Part shown: positions 52,754 through 61,327 of the stretch, in pieces
Layout: each line of letters starts with the position of its first letter
How positions within the stretch are numbered: the stretch's first letter is position 1
From: Bordetella genomosp. 13
GTDB lineage: Bacteria; Pseudomonadota; Gammaproteobacteria; Burkholderiales; Burkholderiaceae_B
Direction of reading: 5' to 3'
Length of the DNA: 64,000 nucleotides
NCBI RefSeq assembly: GCF_002119665.1
Contig: NZ_CP021111.1
Location: 2,356,001-2,420,000 of the forward strand
Made by a program: the position numbers and the translations under genes
The notes under the pieces: generated by a model
Database searches by the model: none
What the model was told of the DNA's origin: nothing
The model's input: only the letters and a program-made list of their open reading frames with translations

Positions 52754-53953
52754 CTACCCTCGTGGCAAGCCGAGCATGTGTTCGGCAATGATGTTCCTCT
52801 GGATTTCCGAGGTCCCCGCCAGGATGGTCTCGGCCCGCGACCAGAGGTAGGCGTGCGTCATCTCGTCGGCCAAGCCCGACATGCCGGCCGGCGCGCATGC
52901 ATCGAGCCCCTGCACGTGCATTCCCAGTTCGAGCAGGCGCTGATGGGCCTCGCTCCAGTGCACCTTGGTCGAGGAGCCCTGCGGCCCCGGCGGATCTCCG
53001 CGCATCGCCGCGGCCAGGGCGCGTTGCGACTTCAGGGCCAGCACGTGGCTGTCCACCGCGAGGCGCGCCCACTGCCGCCGGAAGCCGACGTCGTCAGAGG
53101 GCCGGCGCCCGCGGGCATCCGGGTTCTGCGCGAGGCGGCGCAACTGCGCGAGTTCCTGCGCGAAGCGCACCAGCCTGGGAATGAAGTAGGTCCCTCTTTC
53201 GAAGCTTGCCGCGGCCATGGCGATGCGCCAGCCCTGGTCGACCTCGCCCACCAACTGGTCGCGCGGCACTCGCACGTCCTCGAAGAACACCTCGCAGAAC
53301 TCGGCCTCGGCGGTCAATTGGCGGATCGGCTCGACGCGCACGCCAGGCGCACGCATGTCCACCAGCAGGAAGCTGAGGCCCCGATGCCTGGGCGCCTGCA
53401 GATTCGTGCGCGCCAGCACGAACGCCCATTGGGCGAGGTCCGCGAACGACGTCCAGATCTTATGACCGTTCAGCCTCCAGCCATCACCGTCGGGCTCGGC
53501 ACGCGTGCGCACGGAGGCCAGGTCCGATCCGGCGCCAGGCTCGGAATATCCCTGGCACCACACTTCGCGATTGGTCCGGATGCCCGGCAGGAAGCGCTCT
53601 TTCTGCGCGTCGGATCCGAAGTGCAGCAGCGTGGGCGCGAGAATGCCGTGACCGATCAGATTCACGCCCAGCGGCGCGCCGCAGCGCGCGTGCTCTTCGT
53701 GGAATATGGCCTGGCGCGACAGGGGCAGCGCCAGTCCGCCGTACTGCGTAGGCCAGCCCAGGGCGGACCAGCCTTGGGCGCACAACCGGTCCTCCCAGGC
53801 CTTGCGATACGCCAGGACGCGCGGCTGCGGACCGTCCTTCCAGCTCGCCGCAAACTCCGCGTAGGCCTGCGCCAGCCACTGGCGCAATCCCGTACGGAAA
53901 GTACCGTCGTCGGCCGCGCCTACCAGCGCCATCACCGTCGCATCGCGTCGCAT
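52754..53953 (-). CDS. Acyl-CoA dehydrogenase, large subunit (pair 1, A)
   Basis: A 399-residue acyl-CoA dehydrogenase. The flavin/substrate loop is YSEPGAGSDLASVRTRAE, followed by NGHKIWTSFADLAQWAFVLART, and the end is ILAGTSEIQRNIIAEHMLGL. The glutamate found just before GTS in medium-chain enzymes is alanine here, so the catalytic base must be elsewhere, as in isovaleryl-CoA-type enzymes. GGAG lies 8 bases before the ATG at 53953. It belongs to the operon that starts with a crotonase at 57.8 kb. Confidence 0.92.
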   Translation of the reverse strand: MRRDATVMALVGAADDGTFRTGLRQWLAQAYAEFAASWKDGPQPRVLAYRKAWEDRLCAQGWSALGWPTQYGGLALPLSRQAIFHEEHARCGAPLGVNLIGHGILAPTLLHFGSDAQKERFLPGIRTNREVWCQGYSEPGAGSDLASVRTRAEPDGDGWRLNGHKIWTSFADLAQWAFVLARTNLQAPRHRGLSFLLVDMRAPGVRVEPIRQLTAEAEFCEVFFEDVRVPRDQLVGEVDQGWRIAMAAASFERGTYFIPRLVRFAQELAQLRRLAQNPDARGRRPSDDVGFRRQWARLAVDSHVLALKSQRALAAAMRGDPPGPQGSSTKVHWSEAHQRLLELGMHVQGLDACAPAGMSGLADEMTHAYLWSRAETILAGTSEIQRNIIAEHMLGLPRG

Positions 53954-53958
53954 GGCGC

Positions 53959-54927
53959 CTACTCCGCTTTGATGTTCGAGTCGCGGACGACCTTCGCCCA
54001 TGTGTCGATGTCCTGCCTGATGAATGATGCGAAAGCCTTGGGCTCGCTGCCGATGATGTCCAGGCCGAGGTCCGCGAACTGCTTGCGCACGTCGGGCTGC
54101 TTCAGGATCTCGGCAAGATTGGCGTACAGCTTGTCGATGATCGGCGCGGGCGTACGCGCGGGGGCCACCAGGCCAAGCCACGGCATGGCGGAATACCCCG
54201 GCAGGCCCGACGAAGCCACGGTCGGCAGGTCCGGAACGGTTGCCGAGGGCTGGGCCGTGGTGACGGCCAATGCGCGCAGCCGGCCATCCTTCACGAAGGG
54301 GCCCGACGAGGCCCACGCGTCGAACATCACCTGCAGCCGCCCCGCCACCAGATCGTTCAAGGCCGGCGCGCTGCCCTTGTAGGGTATGTGCGACATCTGC
54401 ACGCCCGCCATGCTGCTGAACAGTTCAGCCTCGAGATGCGTCGAACTGCCCGTTCCGACGGAACCATAGCTGAGCTTGTTCGGATTCGCCTTCGCATAGG
54501 CGATCAGTTCGCTCACGGTCCTGGCCGGCACGGAGGGATGCACCTCGAGCACGTGCACCACCGACGCCAGCTGGCTGACGGGCTCGAAGTCTTTCACCGG
54601 GTCGTAACTGACCTTGGTGTAGATGCTGGGCGCGATGCCCAGCGAGGATGCCGCCATCAGCAGCGTGTAGCCATCCGGTTCCGCGCGGGCAACGTAATCC
54701 GACGCAATCACGGTGCCGCCGCCAGGCTTGTTCTCGACGATCACCGGCTGGCCCAGCCTGGCTCCCAGCTTGTCCGCCACGAGCCTGGTCATGATGTCGG
54801 TGGCGCCGCCCGGCGAGAACGGCACCACGATGCGCACCGGCTTGGCCGGATAGGACGGCTGCGCCGCCGCCGTGCCGAACGCGCCAGCCAAGGCCACGAT
54901 CACGCCTGCTGCCAGACTTCTCATCAT
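53959..54927 (-). CDS. Bug/TctC-family receptor inside the acyl-CoA operon
   Basis: A 322-residue Bug receptor: signal peptide ending AAA (about residue 22), VRIVVPFSPGGATDIMTR, VIVENKPGGGTVIAS, and SSTHLEAELFSSMAGV. It lies between the NDP-forming acyl-CoA synthetase gene (40 bases upstream) and the dehydrogenase pair (5 bases downstream), so it is part of that transcript. It probably captures the acid that this operon degrades. AGGAG precedes two adjacent ATGs. Confidence 0.94.
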   Translation of the reverse strand: MMRSLAAGVIVALAGAFGTAAAQPSYPAKPVRIVVPFSPGGATDIMTRLVADKLGARLGQPVIVENKPGGGTVIASDYVARAEPDGYTLLMAASSLGIAPSIYTKVSYDPVKDFEPVSQLASVVHVLEVHPSVPARTVSELIAYAKANPNKLSYGSVGTGSSTHLEAELFSSMAGVQMSHIPYKGSAPALNDLVAGRLQVMFDAWASSGPFVKDGRLRALAVTTAQPSATVPDLPTVASSGLPGYSAMPWLGLVAPARTPAPIIDKLYANLAEILKQPDVRKQFADLGLDIIGSEPKAFASFIRQDIDTWAKVVRDSNIKAE

Positions 54928-54967
54928 GTCTCTCTCCTTTTTGGTAGTGAAAAGCCAGCCCGGGGGG

Positions 54968-57049
54968 CTAGCGGGGTGCGGGCAGGATCAGTGCGTCCAG
55001 TACGGCGACGCCCCGTCCCGCTTCTTTGACCAGCAACGGATTGATCTCGATTTCTCCCAGTTCCGGAGGCGCCGCCTGCATGGCCCGGCCCACGGCCACA
55101 ATGGCGCGACACGCCGCCGCCACGTCGGCCGCCGGCTTGCCCCGGTAACCTTCCAGCAGGGGATAGGCCTTCAATTCGGCGAGCATCTGCGCGGCGGTGC
55201 GTTCGTCGACGGGGAGCAGGCGATGGCTGGTGTCCTGGTAGATCTCGGTCAGCACGCCGCCCAGCCCCACGGTGAGAACCGGCCCGAACACAGGGTCGCG
55301 CGCGGCTCCGACGATCAGTTCGACCACGCCACGCTCCATGGGCTGCACCAGCACGCCGCTCACCCTGGCCCGCGGCGCATGAGCGGCCGCGCTCGCCAAC
55401 AGCGTGTCGAAGGCCCGGGCGACTGCGTCGTCATCCGCAAGGCCTAGCGCCACGCCGCCGACCTCGGTCTTGTGGGCAATGTCCGCGCTGAGCACCTTGA
55501 GCGCCACGGGATAACCCAGCCTGCGGGCGAGCGCGACGGCCGCGCCGGCATCGGCGGCGGTTCCCCATCCGCCCGAAGGCAGGCCGTGCCCTGCCAGGAA
55601 GCTGCGCGCCTGCGCCTCGTCGCAGGGCAGCGGCACGGCAGCCGCGACGTCGCGCTGTCCCGCAACCGGTCCGTGGCGCTGCTTGCGCGCCTCGCACCAG
55701 TGCAGGTAAGGCACCAGCGCGGACACGGCCCGCCCCAGATCGTCGAACACCGCCACGCCGGCTTCGCGCAGCGTCTCGCGGCATTGCGCCGCGCCGGTGT
55801 CGATGGCCACGAACAGGCGCGGATGGTCGCGGGCCGCCTCGGCCAGCGCCTGCGCCATGCGGTCGAGCATGTAGCCCGGCGCGTACACCACCACGGCATC
55901 GATCGTCGGCGACACCGCCAGGCCGTGCAGTACGGTTCGCACGAAGTCAGGATCATTGACGACGTTGCCCGTCACGTCGACGGGGTTGCCCACCATGCCG
56001 TAGTCCGGGATGCCGGCCCGCAGGACATCCTGCAACGCGGCAGGCAGTTCGGGCAACTCGAGACCGCCGGTGATGAACTTGTCCGCGAGAATGGCGCCCA
56101 ACGCACCGGACATCGTAACCACGGCCAGACGGCGTCCCGCCGTGCGGTGACGCAGCATGGCGAGGCGCGCCAGCTCCGCCATCTGCGCGAAGTCGTCGGC
56201 CTCGATCACGTTCAGTTGCCTGAACGCGGCGGCGTAGACGCGCCGATCTCCCGCCAGCGCCGACGTATGAGACTGGACCGCATGCGCGCCCTTGTCGGTG
56301 ATGCCCGCCTTCAGGGCAACCAACACCTTGCCGCGGCGTTCCAGCTCGCGGCATGCCCTGACGAAGCGCGGCCCGTCGCGCAACTGCTCGATGTAGCCCA
56401 GCACGATCTGCGTGCGGTCGTCGGCCGCGAGGTACTCCAGATACTCCGAGAAATCGATGCAGGCTTCGTTGCCCGTATTGATGAAGTGCGAGAACGGCAC
56501 GCCGCGCTGGCGCGCCAGCGCATACACCGCTGCGCACACATTGCCGCTCTGGGTCAGCAGGCTGGCGATGCCGGGCTCGGACTGTCGCTCGGCTGTCTTG
56601 AAGACCGAGGCGAATGCCGTGTAGGCCCGCGTGTTCAGATTCGCGAAGCCCATGCAGTTCGGCCCTGCCACGGGCATTCCGGTTTCGCGCGCGAAACTCT
56701 CCAGGTCGTCCTGCAGCCGGGCCCCTTGCTCTCCCGCCTCGGCGAACCCGGCTGCATAGACAATGGCGGCACTGACGCCGCTCGCGTGGCAGCGCCGCAG
56801 CATGGGCACCACCTCGGCCGCGCCGATGGCCAGCACTGCCAGGTCCACCGCCTCGGGCACCGACTCGATGTCAGGCCAGCAACGCAGGCCGAACATCTCC
56901 TGGTACTTCGGATTGACCGGATACACCATGCCCTGGTAGCCGAAGCGTGTCAGCAGGTCCAGCGGCATGCCGCCGATGCGCCCCGCGTTGGCGCTGGCGC
57001 CTATCAGCGCGATGGACCGCGGGTTGAGCAGGGGTTCGAGCCGGGTCAT
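54968..57049 (-). CDS. NDP-forming acyl-CoA synthetase (acetate-CoA ligase family, fused subunits)
   Basis: A 693-residue fusion of the two subunits of ADP-forming acyl-CoA synthetase. The N-terminal CoA-binding fold has IALIGASANAGRIGG (13-27). The ligase domain carries the phospho-histidine H261 in QSHTSALAGD. The C-terminal ATP-grasp part has YPVALKVLSADIAHKTEVGG and GLGGVLTEIYQD. It activates a carboxylic acid to its CoA ester. Its start overlaps the upstream crotonase stop by four bases. The substrate is unknown; a short or branched or aromatic acid is plausible. Confidence 0.93.
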   Translation of the reverse strand: MTRLEPLLNPRSIALIGASANAGRIGGMPLDLLTRFGYQGMVYPVNPKYQEMFGLRCWPDIESVPEAVDLAVLAIGAAEVVPMLRRCHASGVSAAIVYAAGFAEAGEQGARLQDDLESFARETGMPVAGPNCMGFANLNTRAYTAFASVFKTAERQSEPGIASLLTQSGNVCAAVYALARQRGVPFSHFINTGNEACIDFSEYLEYLAADDRTQIVLGYIEQLRDGPRFVRACRELERRGKVLVALKAGITDKGAHAVQSHTSALAGDRRVYAAAFRQLNVIEADDFAQMAELARLAMLRHRTAGRRLAVVTMSGALGAILADKFITGGLELPELPAALQDVLRAGIPDYGMVGNPVDVTGNVVNDPDFVRTVLHGLAVSPTIDAVVVYAPGYMLDRMAQALAEAARDHPRLFVAIDTGAAQCRETLREAGVAVFDDLGRAVSALVPYLHWCEARKQRHGPVAGQRDVAAAVPLPCDEAQARSFLAGHGLPSGGWGTAADAGAAVALARRLGYPVALKVLSADIAHKTEVGGVALGLADDDAVARAFDTLLASAAAHAPRARVSGVLVQPMERGVVELIVGAARDPVFGPVLTVGLGGVLTEIYQDTSHRLLPVDERTAAQMLAELKAYPLLEGYRGKPAADVAAACRAIVAVGRAMQAAPPELGEIEINPLLVKEAGRGVAVLDALILPAPR

Positions 57050-57849
57050 GCCGCCTCGCCCCGCTTGCCGCGCTGTATCGCCTGGGCCAGTCCGCGCTCG
57101 CGCACGCGCCGGTACTCGTCGCTCATGTGCGACAGCTGGTGCGTGTCGAAATGCGCGGCCAGGGCCGTACGGAACCCCTGCGCGTCCGCGGTGCGGTTCA
57201 GCGAGCGCTTGGTCAGCGCCAGGCCGAAGGGCGGCGCCTCAGCGATGCGGCGCGCCAGGGCCAGCGCGGCATCCTCCAGTTCGCCCCTGGGCACGACCCG
57301 GTTGACCATGCCGATGCGCAAGGCCTCTTCGGCCAGGATGCGCTCACCCGTATACAACATCTCCTTGGCCTTGCGTAGTCCCATCACCCAGGGATGGATC
57401 AGCACCTCGGTCGCGGCGGCGGCCAGCGTGTGGCCCACCGGATCGGAGAAATACGCATCGTCCGCGCAGACGATGAGGTCGCACATATTGGCGATCATGA
57501 ACCCGCCGGCCACGCAGGCGCCCTGCACCTGCGCCACGGTGGGCTTGGGGAAGTCCCAGATGCGCATGCAGTAGCCGTAGTACCGGCGGGACTCGTATGC
57601 CCAGCGCTCTTCGACCGTGAAATCGGCGCGCTTGGCCTGTGCTTCGTTCAGGTCGTGCCCGGCGGAGAAATGGTCGCCGCGCCCTGCCAGGATGACCACG
57701 CGCACGGACTCGTCGCAGGCCGCGTCTTCCAGCGCGCGGTCAAGTTCGTCGAGCAGTTGCTGGCTCTGGGCATTGCGCGCCGATTCGCGCGCCAGGCTGA
57801 TACGGCATACCGCGTCGAAGCGCTCGACGGCCAGGGTGGCGTAATCCAT
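57046..57849 (-). CDS. Crotonase-family protein lacking both hydratase glutamates
   Basis: A 267-residue crotonase. The acyl-CoA loop is HFSAGHDLNEAQ (60-71) and the oxyanion glycine pair GG (115-116). Where enoyl-CoA hydratase has GGGCELA, this protein reads GGFMIAN, and where it has FGQPE, it reads FSDPV, so both catalytic glutamates are gone. It must do other chemistry: a hydrolase, isomerase, C-C lyase or CoA-binding role. GAGGAGA precedes the ATG. It is the first gene of the five-gene operon opposite an IclR regulator. Confidence 0.88.
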   Translation of the reverse strand: MDYATLAVERFDAVCRISLARESARNAQSQQLLDELDRALEDAACDESVRVVILAGRGDHFSAGHDLNEAQAKRADFTVEERWAYESRRYYGYCMRIWDFPKPTVAQVQGACVAGGFMIANMCDLIVCADDAYFSDPVGHTLAAAATEVLIHPWVMGLRKAKEMLYTGERILAEEALRIGMVNRVVPRGELEDAALALARRIAEAPPFGLALTKRSLNRTADAQGFRTALAAHFDTHQLSHMSDEYRRVRERGLAQAIQRGKRGEAA

Positions 57850-57940
57850 GGGGTCTCCTCGATTGTCGTCTTGCTGCACGGCCCTCAGCCGCGCTGCGAG
57901 GATTGAGTTTAGGCAGACCCCTTCCTAGAATACAAAAATT

Positions 57941-57959
57941 TCCCACACCATATCCCACA
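57941..57959. promoter_or_regulatory. Direct repeats between IclR and the crotonase operon
   Basis: TCCCACA occurs at 57941-57947 and 57953-57959, a 12-base step, directly before the IclR start. The position between divergent genes suggests regulator binding. Only two copies are seen, so chance is possible. Confidence 0.4.
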
Positions 57960-57961
57960 TT

Positions 57962-58732
57962 ATGAGCACAGGATCGACAGGCGGAACGCAGAGCATGCGC
58001 AGGGCCTTGGGGCTTTTGCGGCTGCTGGCCGACCAGCAGGAAGACGGCATGGACTTGCCGCAGTTGATGCAGGCCAGCCGCCTCGAACGCTCCACGGCCC
58101 ACAGGTTACTGAGCAGCCTGGTCGAGGAACAGTTCGTCGAACGCGATGCCCGCACCCGCCGCTACCGGCTTGGCGTGGAAGCCATGCAGCTGGGGTTTGC
58201 CGCACTGCGCCGCATGCCTCTGCTGGACGCACTGCGGCCGTTCGCGCAAAGGCTGGCGCGCCTGTCCGGGGATACGGTGTTCGTGGTGATGCGCCAAGGC
58301 GACCATGCCGTGTGCCTGCTGCGCGAAGCGGGATCGTTTCCCGTCAAAGTTTTCACCATCGACCAGGGCGAACGACGGCTGCTTGGCGTGGGCGCGGGCG
58401 GCCTGGCGCTGTTGGCCAGCCTGTCCGACGAAGAGATCGCGCGGATACAGGCGCGCCATGCCGACGCGTACCGGCAGGCAGGGCTGGCGGATGCTGCGCT
58501 GACGAAGGCCGTGAGGCAGACCCGGCGCCGCGGCCATTCGGAAATCGTGGACAGCATCACCCCTGGCGTGGCAGGCGTGGGTGCGGCGCTGCAGGTGTCG
58601 GGGCTTGCGCAGGTGGCGTTCAGTTTCGGCGCGATCAGCAATCGGCTGGATGCGCAGCGCCGTGCCGAGATGGGCGCCTTGCTGCGGCGCGAGTGCGAGG
58701 AGTGGGCGCGCGGCATGGCGACGCGCGGCTGA
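57962..58732 (+). CDS. IclR-family regulator of the acyl-CoA operon
   Basis: A 256-residue IclR regulator. The winged helix spans residues 10-70 (MRRALGLLRLLADQQEDG, then QLMQASRLERSTAHRLLSSL) and the effector domain follows (LGVGAGGLALLASLSDEE). It is transcribed away from the crotonase-synthetase-Bug-dehydrogenase operon and is its most likely controller. No Shine-Dalgarno sequence precedes the ATG at 57962, so translation may be weak or nearly leaderless. Confidence 0.93.
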   Translation: MSTGSTGGTQSMRRALGLLRLLADQQEDGMDLPQLMQASRLERSTAHRLLSSLVEEQFVERDARTRRYRLGVEAMQLGFAALRRMPLLDALRPFAQRLARLSGDTVFVVMRQGDHAVCLLREAGSFPVKVFTIDQGERRLLGVGAGGLALLASLSDEEIARIQARHADAYRQAGLADAALTKAVRQTRRRGHSEIVDSITPGVAGVGAALQVSGLAQVAFSFGAISNRLDAQRRAEMGALLRRECEEWARGMATRG

Positions 58733-58788
58733 TCGTCAAGACAGGCAGCCGGGCGGCGACGGGAAGGCGCGCCCGGCTGCGCAGCCGG

Positions 58789-59970
58789 CTATACCCGTTC
58801 GAAGATCGCGGCGATGCCCTGCCCGCCCCCGATGCACATGGTGACCAGCGCATAGCGTCCGCCCACGCGCTGCAGTTCATGCAGAGCCTTGACCGTGATG
58901 ATGGCGCCGGTCGCGCCGATGGGGTGACCCAGGCCGATGCCGCTGCCGTTGGGGTTGACCTTGGCGGGGTCCAGCTTCAGCTCGCGCGATACCGCACACG
59001 CCTGCGCGGCAAAGGCTTCGTTGGCCTCGATCACGTCGAGCTGGTCCACCGTCAGGCCGGCGCGCTTGAGCGCCGCCTGCGTGGCGGGCACCGGGCCGAT
59101 GCCCATGATCTCGGGGTCCACGCCCGAATGCGCGTAGGCGACCAGCCGCGCCAGGGGCTTCACGCCGCGCTGCTGGGCCACGGCGGCGCTCATCAGCACC
59201 ACGGCGCCCGCGCCGTCGTTGATGCCCGACGCATTGCCCGCGGTGACGGTGCCGTCTTCCTTCTTGAAGACGGGCTTCAGGCCCGCCAGGCTTTCGGCCG
59301 TGACGTCACGGCGCACGTGTTCGTCGGTGTCGAACGTGACTTCTCCCTTGCGCGTCTTCTGCACGATGGGGACGATCTGCTCGCGGAAATGGCCGGCTTC
59401 GATGGCCGCCGCGGCGCGCCGGTGCGACTCCGCGGCCAGCGCGTCCTGGTCGGCGCGGCTGATGCCGAAGCGCGACGCCACGTTCTCGGCCGTCACGCCC
59501 ATGTGCATGCGGCCGAACGGATCGGTCAGCGCGCCCGTCATCATGTCCTGCATGGCGGCGTCGCCCATGCGCGCGCCCCAGCGCTGCGTGGGCGCGATGT
59601 ACGGCGCGCGGCTCATGCTTTCGGCCCCGGCGCCCACGGCGATCTCCGCGTCGCCCAGCATGATGGTCTGCGCCGCCGACACGATGGCCTGCAGGCCCGA
59701 GCCGCACAACCGGTTCACGTTGAAGGCCGGCGTCTCTTTTGCGATGCCCGCGCCGATGGAAGCCACGCGCGACAGGTACATGTCGCGCGGTTCGGTATTG
59801 ATGACGTGGCCGACCGCGACGTGGCCGACTTCGTTGCCGCCCACGGCGGCGCGCTCGAGGGCCGCGCGGATGACGGTGGCGCCCAGTTCGCTGGGCGGAA
59901 CGTCCTTCAACGCCCCTCCAAAATCGCCGATGGCGGTGCGTACGGCGGATGCGACGATGACTTCATTCAT
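58789..59970 (-). CDS. Acetyl-CoA C-acyltransferase (thiolase)
   Basis: A 393-residue thiolase. The acyl-accepting cysteine is C89 in [10 protein letters not shown]. The other active-site residues lie in [13 protein letters not shown] and in [11 protein letters not shown]. The order GxGLGHPxGxTG and length match biosynthetic or broad-range beta-ketothiolases (PhaA/BktB type). It is convergent with the IclR gene and divergent from the second dehydrogenase pair. It could supply the final cleavage for the acyl-CoA pathways here. GGAGAA precedes the ATG. Confidence 0.95.
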   Translation of the reverse strand: MNEVIVASAVRTAIGDFGGALKDVPPSELGATVIRAALERAAVGGNEVGHVAVGHVINTEPRDMYLSRVASIGAGIAKETPAFNVNRLCGSGLQAIVSAAQTIMLGDAEIAVGAGAESMSRAPYIAPTQRWGARMGDAAMQDMMTGALTDPFGRMHMGVTAENVASRFGISRADQDALAAESHRRAAAAIEAGHFREQIVPIVQKTRKGEVTFDTDEHVRRDVTAESLAGLKPVFKKEDGTVTAGNASGINDGAGAVVLMSAAVAQQRGVKPLARLVAYAHSGVDPEIMGIGPVPATQAALKRAGLTVDQLDVIEANEAFAAQACAVSRELKLDPAKVNPNGSGIGLGHPIGATGAIITVKALHELQRVGGRYALVTMCIGGGQGIAAIFERV

Positions 59971-60172
59971 GGCATTTCTCCTCTCTCGACATACGGTGTG
60001 CTGGCGCGGCGGCGGTGCCGCGGTATCGATCCATCATACCTGCACGCGCCTGCCGCCCGCCGACGGCCCGGCGATATCAAAAGCGTATCGCGAGCCGCGA
60101 AAAAAATATTAGACAGGCATCGCCGGCCGGGGGGATAGTCGGCACACAAGAAATCACGGCAGGACAGCTGGC

Positions 60173-61327
60173 ATGATCGATACGCTAGAACTCACGGCGA
60201 TACCCGCGCAAGACGAGTCGCTGCGGCAGGAGATCAGGGAGTTTCTTCAGCGCGAGCTGGCCGGCGTGCCGGCCGATCGGCGCGCGCGTTCGTGGATGGG
60301 CTTCGACGCGAACTTCAGCAAGGCGCTGGCGCAGCGCGGCTGGCTGGGCATGACGCTGCCGCGCGAGTACGGCGGCGCGCAGCGTGGCCATTTCGCGCGG
60401 TTCGTGCTGTCCGAAGAACTGCTGGCGGCAGGCGCGCCCGTATCGGCGCACTGGATCGCCGACCGCCAGAGCGCGCCGCTGATCCTCAAGTACGGCACGC
60501 CGCGTCAGCGCCAGCATTACCTGCCGCGCATCTGCCGCGCCGAGGCCTTCTTCTGCATAGGCATGAGCGAGCCTGGCTCGGGCTCGGACCTGGCCAGCAT
60601 CCGCACGCGCGCCGAACTTCGGTCGGGAGGCGGCTGGCGCCTGAACGGCAGCAAGATCTGGACCACCAATGCCGACCGCTCCCACTACATGATCGCGCTG
60701 GTACGCACTTCGGGCACGGCGGCGGACCGCCACCAGGGACTGTCGCAGATGATCATCGACCTGACCCTGCCCGGCGTGACGGTGCGGCCCATCGTCGACC
60801 TCGCGGGCGACGCGCATTTCTCGGAGGTCTTCTTCGAGGACGTGGCGCTGGACGCCGATGCCCTGATCGGCGCTGAAGGCGAAGGCTGGCAGCAGGTCAA
60901 CGCCGAACTGGCCTTCGAGCGCAGCGGCCCGGAACGCCTGTATTCCAGCATGGCGCTGGTCGAATGCTGGCTGGATCACTGCCGCGCCTCGCGCATCGAC
61001 GACGAGGCCACGCGCGCCACCTTGGGCGAGATCCTCGTTCAGCTGTCCACACTGCGCGCCACGTCGCTGGCCATCGCGGGACAACTCGCCCGCGGGCTCA
61101 GCCCCGCGGTCGAGGCGGCGCTGGTGAAGGACCTCGGCACCGAACTCGAACAACGCATTCCCGGCCTGATCGCGCAGGCGCTGGGCCGCACCCCCGAACG
61201 CCCCGTGCCAGCCGAACTGCTGCGTACCCTGGCATATCTCGAGCAGATCAGCCCCACGTTCTCGCTGCGCGGCGGCACGCGCGAGATCCTGCGCGGCATC
61301 ATCGCGCGGGGACTGGGGCTGCGATGA
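60173..61327 (+). CDS. Acyl-CoA dehydrogenase, large subunit (pair 2, A)
   Basis: A 384-residue acyl-CoA dehydrogenase with the flavin loop MSEPGSGSDLASIRTRAE, then NGSKIWTTNADRSHYMIALVRT, and the end SLRGGTREILRGIIARGLGL. As in pair 1, there is no glutamate before the GT motif. The 202-base gap to the divergent thiolase gene is AT-rich only near 60102-60112 (AAAAAAATATT). It has an ATGA overlap with the next gene. Substrate unknown. Confidence 0.92.
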   Translation: MIDTLELTAIPAQDESLRQEIREFLQRELAGVPADRRARSWMGFDANFSKALAQRGWLGMTLPREYGGAQRGHFARFVLSEELLAAGAPVSAHWIADRQSAPLILKYGTPRQRQHYLPRICRAEAFFCIGMSEPGSGSDLASIRTRAELRSGGGWRLNGSKIWTTNADRSHYMIALVRTSGTAADRHQGLSQMIIDLTLPGVTVRPIVDLAGDAHFSEVFFEDVALDADALIGAEGEGWQQVNAELAFERSGPERLYSSMALVECWLDHCRASRIDDEATRATLGEILVQLSTLRATSLAIAGQLARGLSPAVEAALVKDLGTELEQRIPGLIAQALGRTPERPVPAELLRTLAYLEQISPTFSLRGGTREILRGIIARGLGLR

